Source: Chloroflexota bacterium (GTDB lineage Bacteria > Chloroflexota > Anaerolineae > UBA1429). From it: a stretch of DNA of 6,416 nt. The translations under genes and the position numbers were made by a program. The stretch is from the NCBI GenBank assembly GCA_012513725.1, contig JAAZBQ010000637.1, forward strand, positions 1-6,416. The letters are read 5' to 3'. Below are positions 1-6,416 of this stretch, one piece after another (the first letter of the stretch is position 1; each line of letters starts with the position of its first letter). Below the pieces are notes generated by a model. That model made no database searches, was not told the DNA's origin, and saw only the letters and a list, made by a program, of their open reading frames with translations.

Positions 1-1423
1 CCAGGTCCACGCGCACCGAGCCGGCGTAGAGGGCGCGCGCCGCCGCGTCGTAGAACAGGCCGCCGGAATCCGTGGCGATGGTGTGCTCGGCCAGCGTGCT
101 GCCATCCTCGGGCGAGAGCAGCCACAGACGAGGGGGATTCCGCGTCAGCGCGGCGACGAGGCGCTCCTCGGGGAGGGGGAGGACGGCGTCCGGGTGCGTC
201 GCTAGTGGCCACTCCCGGACTTTGTCGGGCTCGATGACGAGCAGCCGATCCGCCGAGGAGGCGGCCACATAGACGCGGCCGGAGGCGGGGTCGACGGCGG
301 TGGCGGCATAGCGCCCGGCCAGGGGCACCACGCTCGTCACGCCCAGCCCGTCGGCGTCGATCGCGTACACGTTGTCGCTCCCTTCCGCCGAGGCGTACAC
401 CCGCCGCGCGGCCGGGTCGATGGCCAGGTGCCGGGGAGCAAGCCCCGTGGGCAGGGTCGTCTGCGGCACCAGGGCCGCGTCGTAGACGGCTACCTCTCCG
501 GCGGAGGACGAGAGGACAAAGACCCGCCCCGTGGCCGGGTCGACGACGATCTCCGCGGGGTCCGCGGCGACCGGCGCCTGGGCATGCGGGGCGAGCGTGG
601 CGGCGTCCAGGGCGACGACGTGCGCCTGGGTGGTGGCGGCGTCGTATTCGGTGACGTAGACCGTCGCCCCGTCGGCGGAGACCGCCAGGGCGCGAAACAG
701 GCCGTCGACCTCGGCGGAGCCCAGCACGTCGCCGGTCGCGGCGTCCACCGCATGCACTCGGCCGTACGTCGTGGCGTAGAGTCGTGTGCCGTCGGGGGAG
801 GGTGCCAAGGCCAGGACCCCGCCGCCCCCCTCCAGGGTCGTGGAGACCGACACGTCCCCCTCCGCCGTCAGGGCCGTGAGGCGCCCCTCCCGGCCGCCCA
901 CCCACAGGAGGCTCCCGTCGTGGGCCAGGTTCAGGGCGTCGCGAGCCGGCCAGGTTTCCACCACCTGCTCCCCATCCAGCACGCGGATCGTCCCGGCGAT
1001 CTCGTCCAGGGCGTACAGGCGTCCGCTGTCGGGGTCGGCCGCCAGGGCGGAGAGCCAGCCGCCGACCCGGGTGCAGCCGGCCAGCGCCTCCCCCTCGAGC
1101 CGGCAGACGCTCGCCGTCGCCACGCAGGCCACGTACACCCGGCCGTCCAGCACGGTGAGGTCCGCCGGGGAGCGGCCGAGGCCGGCGGGCGTCTCCAGGA
1201 AGATGGTCTCCGCGATGCGCGGCGATCCCGTCGGCGTTGCGGTGGCCGGTGGCGGCGCAGTCGGCGGCGGCACGGTCGCCGGGGATAGGGTCGGCCCGGA
1301 TGCGGCGGCCGGCGGCAGGGTACCGGAGGGCGCGGGCGTCGGCACGCAGGCTGCCAGCGACACGGCAAGCGCCAGCAGCGCCGCGAGATGCGGGCGCGCC
1401 CTGTGGCCCGTGCGCTCGTTCAC
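1..1423 (-). CDS. Beta-propeller (YVTN/SMP-30-like repeat) lipoprotein, 3' end outside window
   Basis: This is a probable surface lipoprotein; its ligand or partner is unknown. Translation from GTG at 1423 gives 474 codons without a stop to the window edge. Residues 1-25 form a signal peptide (Arg/His-rich start, hydrophobic 13-25) ending in a lipobox, L-A-A-C, with Cys26 as the lipidated residue. Residues 27-68 are a Pro/Thr/Ala-rich linker. From about residue 87 there are nine repeats and part of a tenth, each about 40 residues, of the form A-x-D-P-x-x-G-R-V-Y-V-x-x-x-x-x-x-x-V-x-x-I-D, clearest at 289-317, 330-358 and 372-400. This is the YVTN/NHL-type propeller pattern. Ten repeats exceed one seven- or eight-bladed ring, so two propellers or a long one are possible. 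Blade 1 has three cysteines (100, 107, 117). The GTG overlaps the thiI stop as GTGA, with AGGGG just upstream. The fold is fairly certain; the function is not known. Confidence 0.85.
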   Translation of the reverse strand, partial: MNERTGHRARPHLAALLALAVSLAACVPTPAPSGTLPPAAASGPTLSPATVPPPTAPPPATATPTGSPRIAETIFLETPAGLGRSPADLTVLDGRVYVACVATASVCRLEGEALAGCTRVGGWLSALAADPDSGRLYALDEIAGTIRVLDGEQVVETWPARDALNLAHDGSLLWVGGREGRLTALTAEGDVSVSTTLEGGGGVLALAPSPDGTRLYATTYGRVHAVDAATGDVLGSAEVDGLFRALAVSADGATVYVTEYDAATTQAHVVALDAATLAPHAQAPVAADPAEIVVDPATGRVFVLSSSAGEVAVYDAALVPQTTLPTGLAPRHLAIDPAARRVYASAEGSDNVYAIDADGLGVTSVVPLAGRYAATAVDPASGRVYVAASSADRLLVIEPDKVREWPLATHPDAVLPLPEERLVAALTRNPPRLWLLSPEDGSTLAEHTIATDSGGLFYDAAARALYAGSVRVDL

Positions 1424-2547
1424 GTCCCCTGGCCTTCCATCTCGTCCAGCCGCCGCGAGATCTCGAGCATCCGCTCTACGGTTCCCCGGGTGAGGGGGCG
1501 CGCCGGCAAAAAGCGGCAGCTGTGTTCCGAGCGGGTGGAGGTCTCGAACGTGCCGATCCGCTGGGCGAGGTCGACAATCTCGGCTTTGTCCATGCCGATC
1601 AGCGGTCGCAGGATCGGCTTGGTGATGCCGTAGGAGATGACCTCCATGTTGGGCAGGGTCTGGCTCGCCACCTGTCCCAGAGCGTCGCCCATCACGATCC
1701 CGTGGGCGCCCAGCTCTTCACAGAGCGCCGCGGCGCGCTGCAGGAGCGTGCGCTTGCAAAAGATGCAGGCCCAACGCTCCTCGCCCAAGTCGTACAGCCG
1801 CTGGAGCGTCGGCGCCACCGCCTCGGCGTGGCTGAGGACCGTGGGGCGCAGTCGCCAGCCGTACGAATAGTGGGACAGGAACTCGATGTTGTCCAGCGCC
1901 TTGGCCGTGTCCTCCTCGTCCTGCGAAAAGTGCAGGGGGATCACGGCGCAGCCGCGCTTCATCATCATCCATGCCGCCACCGGCGAGTCGATCCCTCCGG
2001 AGATCAGGGCCACCACGCGCCCCTCTGTGCCCAGGGGCAGGCCGCCCGGGCCCCGCAGGACGTTCCGGTAGATCATGGCGCGCTCGGCGCGCACGTCCAC
2101 GCCGATGGTGACGTCGGCGGCCTTGGAGAGGTCCACGTCGCCGTGCAGAGCCTCGTGGATGGCGCCCCCGGCGAGGCGGTTGATCTCCGGGGAGATGTGG
2201 GGAAAGGTCTTGTCGGCCCGGCGGGCGTCCACGCGGAACGAGACGCCCGGGCGGACGCCGGCCGTCTCTGCCTGGCGGACGGCCTCGCGGACGATGGCAT
2301 CGATGTCGCGTTCCACCTCGACGACGGGGCTCAGCGAAGCGAGGCCAAAGACGCGGCTGAGGGGCTCCAGCGCCTCCTCGACCTGCTCGGTTTCGACGTA
2401 GACGCGCTGGCCCGCCGACGTAACCTCGCCGGTCAGGCCGTTCTCCTTGAGGCACGCGCGGATGTTGCGGCGCAGCTGCCGGAGAAAGGCCACTCGGTTC
2501 TTGCCCTTGAGCGCCAACTCGCCATAACGTAGCAGGATCAGGCCCAT
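1420..2547 (-). CDS. thiI: tRNA 4-thiouridine synthase / thiazole sulfur carrier ThiI (rhodanese-less)
   Basis: ThiI adenylates uridine 8 of tRNA and replaces its oxygen with sulfur; in many bacteria it also passes sulfur to ThiS for the thiamine thiazole. The protein is cytoplasmic, 375 residues. The N-terminal ferredoxin-like region (LLRYGELALKGKNR, 5-18) is followed by a THUMP domain to about 165. The PP-loop ATPase begins with SGGIDSP (183-189), and the conserved GDALGQVASQT lies at 287-297. A CxxC pair (Cys261, Cys264) is followed by Lys-Arg, and another cysteine is at 344. The protein ends soon after, with no C-terminal rhodanese domain of the E. coli kind. I chose ATG 2547 because GGAGGT lies six bases upstream and family similarity starts there; GTG 2580 in frame would add 11 residues without similarity. 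The stop overlaps the next gene's GTG. It may have its own promoter downstream of secF. Confidence 0.95.
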   Translation of the reverse strand: MGLILLRYGELALKGKNRVAFLRQLRRNIRACLKENGLTGEVTSAGQRVYVETEQVEEALEPLSRVFGLASLSPVVEVERDIDAIVREAVRQAETAGVRPGVSFRVDARRADKTFPHISPEINRLAGGAIHEALHGDVDLSKAADVTIGVDVRAERAMIYRNVLRGPGGLPLGTEGRVVALISGGIDSPVAAWMMMKRGCAVIPLHFSQDEEDTAKALDNIEFLSHYSYGWRLRPTVLSHAEAVAPTLQRLYDLGEERWACIFCKRTLLQRAAALCEELGAHGIVMGDALGQVASQTLPNMEVISYGITKPILRPLIGMDKAEIVDLAQRIGTFETSTRSEHSCRFLPARPLTRGTVERMLEISRRLDEMEGQGT

Positions 2548-2553
2548 ATCACT

Positions 2554-2559
2554 ACCTCC
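2554..2559 (-). promoter_or_regulatory. Ribosome binding site of thiI
   Basis: The minus strand reads GGAGGT, a full Shine-Dalgarno match, six bases before ATG 2547. It decides the thiI start against the in-frame GTG at 2580. Confidence 0.85.
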
Positions 2560-2579
2560 GTCTCCAGACGACCGGAGCA

Positions 2580-2618
2580 CGGTCGGCGCCGCGCGGAGAA
2601 GGAATCGGTGGCCGACCG
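2580..2618 (-). promoter_or_regulatory. Stem in the thiI leader
   Basis: CGGTCGGC (2618-2611) can pair perfectly with GCCGACCG (2587-2580) across a 23-base loop in the minus-strand transcript. The stem ends about 20 bases before the thiI ribosome binding site and has no T tract after it, so it is not a terminator. I found no thiamine-pyrophosphate riboswitch core (no CUGAGA or ACCUGAUC-like element). In GC-rich DNA a stem of this size may be chance. Confidence 0.35.
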
Positions 2619-2633
2619 GGGCTCATCCGGTCC

Positions 2634-2663
2634 ATTGTAATCGTGCGCCGGGCATCTGCACAA
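2634..2663 (-). promoter_or_regulatory. Candidate thiI promoter
   Basis: On the minus strand TACAAT (2639-2634) matches the -10 consensus at five of six positions. It lies 18 bases after TTGTGC (2663-2658), which matches the -35 consensus only in its first three bases. A start near 2627 would give a leader of about 80 bases. The -35 lies directly behind the hairpin after secF, as expected if thiI is a separate transcription unit. The call rests mainly on the -10 and the position. Confidence 0.4.
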
Positions 2664-2669
2664 CGCAAA

Positions 2670-2721
2670 CCTCCCGGAAGCCCACGCACGCAGCCCAAGG
2701 CCGGCGGGGGCTTCCGGGAGG
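2670..2721 (-). terminator. Terminator-like hairpin after secF
   Basis: Two perfectly complementary 14-base arms (CCTCCCGGAAGCCC at 2721-2708 on the minus strand and its complement at 2683-2670) are separated by 24 bases, 20 bases after the secF stop. The tail on the minus strand is TTTGCGTTGTG, only moderately T-rich, so termination may be partial and some readthrough into thiI is possible. The plus-strand side has no T tract and no gene that needs stopping. Confidence 0.6.
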
Positions 2722-2741
2722 AGGGTGTGCTATCTGTGCGC

Positions 2742-3695
2742 CTAGCCGCGCGCCTCGGCGACCTCCGTGCGACGGTTGCGGAGCATCTGCCACACACGAC
2801 CAAACTCGCCCCGCTCCCAAACCACCAGGAGGGGCACGGCGATAAAGATCGAGGAGTAGGTGCCCGTCACCATGCCGATCAGCATGGTGAGCATGAACTG
2901 CCGGATGGTCGTACCGCCAAAGAGGATGATGGCCACCATCACAAAGATGGCATTCAGCTGCGTAGCCAGCGAACGGTGCAGCGTCTCCAGGAGGCTGCGG
3001 TTTACCGTCGTCTCATAGTCCTCGTTGCGGCGCCGGCCGATGTTCTCGCGGATGCGGTCGAACACCACGATGACGTCCTCCACCGAAAAGCCCACCACGG
3101 TGAGCACAGCGGTGAGGAACAGCGCATCCACCTCCCAGCCGGCTACCAGGCCCATGATGCTGGCCAAGCCGAGAAGAATCATGACGTCGTGGAGCATCTT
3201 GGTGATGGCGCACACCCCGTAGCGGAGGGCGTTCGGCACGCTGCGAAAGGCAAAGGCGATGAACACCAGGATGGCGAGCGACGCGGCGACGATGGCCAGC
3301 CCCGCCGAGCGCGTCGTTTCCCGCCCGATGGTGGGGCCCACGCTCTCGTAACGGCGCTCCGTCACCGGGCCAAAGCGTGCCTCAAGACGCTCCACCAGCG
3401 CGTCTTTGGCGGCGACGTTCATCTCCTTGGTGCGGATGAGAAAGGTCTGGTCGTCGACGACGGTGTTGACCACCGGATCGGCATAGCCGGCGTCCACCAC
3501 CACATTGCGGACCGCCTCCGTGAGCGCCGACTGCTCCAGGCCTACCTCGAGGAGCGATCCGCCCACAAAGTCGATGCCCAGGCGCAACGGACTGCCGATG
3601 GTGAAGGTCGAGTAGACCATCGAGATCAGGCTGATGGCCAGCAGGACCGCAGAAATCGTAAAGTACCAGCGGCGCTTTTGTACGAGGTTGAACAT
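2742..3695 (-). CDS. secF: Protein translocase subunit SecF
   Basis: SecF pairs with SecD in the inner (cytoplasmic) membrane. The complex uses the proton-motive force to pull preproteins out of SecYEG after SecA-driven insertion. The 317 residues are a normal length for a stand-alone SecF. A first membrane segment (about 11-31) is followed by the family motif LGIDFVGGSLLEV (39-51) and a small extracytoplasmic domain. SVGPTIG (118-124) leads into the five-helix bundle (about 131-295). The segment GFSVEDVIVVFDRIREN (202-218) carries Asp207, in the position of the conserved acidic residue of the family, and TYSSIFIAVPLLVVW (279-293) is the typical last helix. The start is ATG 3695 with GGGAG (3707-3703) seven bases upstream. 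It lies 18 bases after the secD stop, so the two are almost certainly one operon. No yajC is present beside them in this window. Confidence 0.97.
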   Translation of the reverse strand: MFNLVQKRRWYFTISAVLLAISLISMVYSTFTIGSPLRLGIDFVGGSLLEVGLEQSALTEAVRNVVVDAGYADPVVNTVVDDQTFLIRTKEMNVAAKDALVERLEARFGPVTERRYESVGPTIGRETTRSAGLAIVAASLAILVFIAFAFRSVPNALRYGVCAITKMLHDVMILLGLASIMGLVAGWEVDALFLTAVLTVVGFSVEDVIVVFDRIRENIGRRRNEDYETTVNRSLLETLHRSLATQLNAIFVMVAIILFGGTTIRQFMLTMLIGMVTGTYSSIFIAVPLLVVWERGEFGRVWQMLRNRRTEVAEARG

Positions 3696-3713
3696 GGTCG
3701 ATCTCCCGTCCTG

Positions 3714-5129
<1,416 letters not shown>

Positions 5130-5164
5130 GCAGTTCGTCTCCTAATCCAGATGGGAACAAAAGA

Positions 5165-5184
5165 CAACACCCGAACGGGTGTTG
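5165..5184 (-). terminator. Leader hairpin with T-rich tail (candidate attenuator of secD)
   Basis: The minus-strand transcript can form a perfect 8-bp stem (arm CAACACCC, loop GTTC, arm GGGTGTTG) followed at once by TCTTTTGTT. This is the layout of an intrinsic terminator, but it lies between the secD promoter and the secD ribosome binding site. An upstream segment at 5203-5196 (GTGTTACC) could pair with GGCAACAC (5186-5179) at seven of eight positions, which would break the terminator stem. Attenuation is inferred. The same inverted repeat could instead be a repressor site or a 5' stabilising stem. Confidence 0.5.
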
Positions 5185-5209
5185 CCTGCGCGTCTGGTAA
5201 CACGCTGTT

Positions 5210-5237
5210 ATTATAGGGCGTCGACCCCAGCGGTCAA
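5210..5237 (-). promoter_or_regulatory. Sigma-70-type promoter of secD-secF
   Basis: The minus strand has TTGACC (5237-5232), five of six to the -35 consensus, and a perfect TATAAT (5215-5210), 16 bases apart. Transcription should begin near 5203, giving a leader of about 74 bases before the secD ATG. It is by far the strongest promoter-like sequence in the window. Confidence 0.8.
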
Positions 5238-5250
5238 ATGGACGGGGCTT

Positions 5251-5270
5251 GAGTCAAACTCTTTCGAGTC
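5251..5270. repeat. Short GAGT/ACTC dyad cluster
   Basis: GAGT-CAA-ACTC-TTTC-GAGT gives two overlapping inverted repeats in 20 bases, 14 bases upstream of the secD -35. It could be an operator in the divergent control region. The arms are only four bases long, so chance is a real alternative. Confidence 0.25.
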
Positions 5271-5291
5271 CGCCGCAGTCTTCTGTCGGGC

Positions 5292-5330
5292 GCCGGAGAG
5301 GGTGCAGGGGCGCGTTGCCTGCCCTCCGGC
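5292..5330. repeat. Interrupted inverted repeat in the divergent control region
   Basis: GCCGGAG, a bulged A, then GG (5292-5301) is complementary to CCCTCCGGC (5322-5330) across a 20-base loop. It ends nine bases before the extended -10 of the plus-strand lipoprotein gene, where a -35 or an activator or repressor site would be expected. No T tract follows on either strand, so it is not a terminator. Confidence 0.4.
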
Positions 5331-5338
5331 AAGGGATG

Positions 5339-5347
5339 TGCTACAGT
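5339..5347 (+). promoter_or_regulatory. Candidate extended -10 promoter of the plus-strand lipoprotein gene
   Basis: TGCTACAGT is an extended -10 element (TG, one base, then a five-of-six match to TATAAT). It lies 39 bases before ATG 5387. No good -35 stands at normal spacing; TTGCCT at 5315-5320 is 21 bases away. Extended -10 promoters can work without one. Confidence 0.4.
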
Positions 5348-5372
5348 AGGCCCAGGTCCCGCCCGCAAACAG

Positions 5373-5378
5373 AAAGGA
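5373..5378 (+). promoter_or_regulatory. Ribosome binding site deciding the lipoprotein start
   Basis: AAAGGA lies eight bases before ATG 5387. An ATG at 5249 is in frame and would give 46 more residues. That longer start would put a non-hydrophobic stretch before the signal peptide, overlap the candidate promoter and lack a comparable site. Confidence 0.65.
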
Positions 5379-5386
5379 CAGAGGAC

Positions 5387-6145
5387 ATGAGCCCCGTCAT
5401 TCGCTGCTTACTCCTGATCCTGACGCTTGCACTCACGATGGGGGGCTGTGCGCTGCAGGACGTTGGCAGGCTCCTGGGGGGCGAGGGCGCAGCGCTGCCC
5501 CTCGTGCCCATCGGCGGCATCCCCATCTCCATGGTTGCCGAGGTAGAGACCGACCATCGCGAGACGGCCGGCGGAGGGGAGGTCCTCTCGTGGTCTCTGG
5601 CCTGGCGGCACAGCGCCGAGGGACACCTGTCGACGACGTTGGGATGGGCGCCCGCGGAGGAGACCTTCGATCGGGGTCACGGCTACGGCCGGGATCACTG
5701 CTTCAGTCCCTGCGGTGCCGAGCACAACCTGACGTTCAACTGGGAGAGCGAACTGCCCTTCGACGACCCTCTCGAGGCGCCCGAGTTCCACATCCGCATC
5801 TATGGCGATGAGGCCCTCGTGCTCTACGGGGCGGCCGACGTCGCTTACGAGCGTCCCCCGATGCCCGAGTGTCCCTGCCTGCCGGACTGGAGGATCCCCG
5901 AAGGCCGGCACGCGATCTCGTACGAGACCTACCACTATGCCGATGCCGAACGGGCGCCGGACGCTGCCGACTCGATGCTGGACATCGTGCAGAGCGGCGT
6001 CGTGCTCCTCCGCATCCCGATCGAGGAACTGCGCGCCGGCACAGAGATCACGACAGCGGTGGACCTCAATGAACAAGAGGGGGACGCTGATGGGTTTGCC
6101 TGGGAGGATCGCCTGCGCATCACGCTGACCCTGACTTCCTCCTGA
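5387..6145 (+). CDS. Lipoprotein of unknown function
   Basis: I do not recognise the family. The 252-residue product starts with a signal peptide (hydrophobic about 5-19) and lipobox T-M-G-G-C, so Cys21 should be lipidated and the mature protein should sit on the outer face of the cytoplasmic membrane. The rest has no membrane segment. It is acidic and rich in alternating polar and hydrophobic stretches that suggest beta strands (for example EFHIRIYGDEALVLYG, 133-148, and the C-terminal RLRITLTLT, 242-250). Two close cysteine pairs, HCFSPC (104-109) and ECPC (161-164), could form disulfides or bind a metal. The start ATG 5387 fits the signal peptide and the AAAGGA upstream. The gene is divergent from secD and shares its control region. 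No enzyme motif is visible. Confidence 0.85.
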   Translation: MSPVIRCLLLILTLALTMGGCALQDVGRLLGGEGAALPLVPIGGIPISMVAEVETDHRETAGGGEVLSWSLAWRHSAEGHLSTTLGWAPAEETFDRGHGYGRDHCFSPCGAEHNLTFNWESELPFDDPLEAPEFHIRIYGDEALVLYGAADVAYERPPMPECPCLPDWRIPEGRHAISYETYHYADAERAPDAADSMLDIVQSGVVLLRIPIEELRAGTEITTAVDLNEQEGDADGFAWEDRLRITLTLTSS

Positions 6146-6198
6146 ATAGCCCATGTCGCCGCGGCGGCACCCATGGCGCAAGAAACCGCGGAAGGCAG

Positions 6199-6225
6199 AC
6201 AGGATGCACAGGATTCACAAGATGG
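6199..6225. repeat. Three imperfect 9-bp tandem units between convergent genes
   Basis: ACAGGATGC, ACAGGATTC and ACAAGATGG follow one another directly; units 1 and 2 differ at one base and units 2 and 3 at three. They lie in the non-coding gap (6146-6295) between the plus-strand lipoprotein gene and the minus-strand gene at the right edge. I see no clear terminator in this gap. Confidence 0.5.
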
Positions 6226-6295
6226 ATCCTCGCGGCCGTCCGTCGAGGGTTCCCGAGTCAAGTTTCTGAGCAGAGGAAGGTCAGTAGGTGCCTCA

Positions 6296-6416
6296 TCACC
6301 CCTTGGGTTCGGCCCCCCAAGGCGTTCGGTGCATCAGCGCGCGCACGACGACCTCCAGCACCTGTGCCTCTGCCAGCGGGTCGGTATCCACATAGATGTG
6401 GCAGTGGCGGCGGGCG
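6296..6416 (-). CDS. C-terminal end of an unidentified protein (5' end outside window)
   Basis: The minus strand from the right edge reads 39 codons and ends at two successive TGA stops (6298-6296 and 6295-6293). The residues look like real protein: a RRHCHIYVDTDP stretch, a likely beta strand ending in Asp, then LAEAQVLEVVVRALMHRTP, an amphipathic helix. Codon third positions are rich in G and C. The family cannot be told from this tail. A 7-bp inverted repeat (6301-6307 with 6316-6322) falls within the last codons, without a T tract. The gene is convergent with the lipoprotein gene to its left. Confidence 0.6.
   Translation of the reverse strand, partial: ARRHCHIYVDTDPLAEAQVLEVVVRALMHRTPWGAEPKG

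Noticed and set aside
428..1288. Open frames on both strands (plus 428-1288 and 786-1493, minus 490-753 and 931-1368) within the left-hand gene
   Set aside because: They are out of frame with the minus-strand lipoprotein, whose signal peptide and regular propeller repeats identify the true reading frame.
1237..2532. A 431-codon open frame on the plus strand opposite thiI
   Set aside because: It covers nearly all of thiI, which is certain from its PP-loop and conserved motifs. The product is composition-biased and unlike a protein family.
2547..2640. A thiamine-pyrophosphate riboswitch in the thiI leader
   Set aside because: The leader lacks the conserved CUGAGA and the downstream ACCUGAUC-like core; only a simple stem is visible.
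5408..6181. A 257-codon minus-strand frame opposite the plus-strand lipoprotein gene
   Set aside because: It has no ribosome binding site or recognisable domain, and the plus-strand frame has a proper signal peptide, lipobox and start.
6153..6269. A 38-codon basic open frame on the plus strand in the gap after the lipoprotein gene
   Set aside because: There is no Shine-Dalgarno sequence or recognisable feature, and it includes the 9-bp repeat, so it is probably non-coding.
6301..6322. A CCTTGGG/CCCAAGG hairpin as terminator at the right edge
   Set aside because: It lies before the stop codons of the minus-strand gene and has no T tract on either strand.

Overview
The window looks like bacterial chromosome from a GC-rich organism. 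Its core is a Sec-translocon accessory operon (secD-secF), followed on the same strand by thiI and a surface lipoprotein gene. A second lipoprotein gene of unknown function is divergent from secD. The lipoprotein signal peptides rule out an archaeon. The Pro/Thr-rich linker after one lipobox cysteine, the separate secD and secF genes and a ThiI without a rhodanese domain would fit a Chloroflexota-like or other thermophile-associated bacterium. That placement is inference only; nothing here fixes the phylum.

Layout, left to right. Positions 1-1423 (minus) hold the first 474 codons of a lipoprotein built from about ten 40-residue beta-propeller repeats; it runs off the left edge. Its GTG start overlaps the stop of thiI (1420-2547, minus) as GTGA, so the two are probably translationally coupled. 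Between thiI and secF lie a thiI leader with a stem, a weak candidate promoter and a 14-bp terminator-like hairpin. secF (2742-3695) and secD (3714-5129) follow on the minus strand, 18 bases apart. Positions 5130-5386 are a divergent control region. It holds a near-consensus sigma-70-type promoter for secD (TTGACC, 16 bases, TATAAT), a leader hairpin with a T-rich tail that resembles an attenuator, and an extended -10 candidate plus dyads for the plus-strand gene. A 252-residue lipoprotein of unknown family lies at 5387-6145 (plus). A gap of about 150 bases contains a short repeat with a 9-bp period. At the right edge is the last 39 codons of a minus-strand gene of unknown function.

SecD and SecF together use the proton-motive force to help exported proteins leave SecYEG, and both lipoproteins would be Sec or Tat clients. 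ThiI thiolates tRNA and may supply sulfur for thiamine; its link to the propeller lipoprotein is positional only. I see no mobile element, CRISPR array, phage gene, rRNA or tRNA. Very long open frames opposite the real genes (for example the plus strand at 2643-4604) are products of the high GC content.
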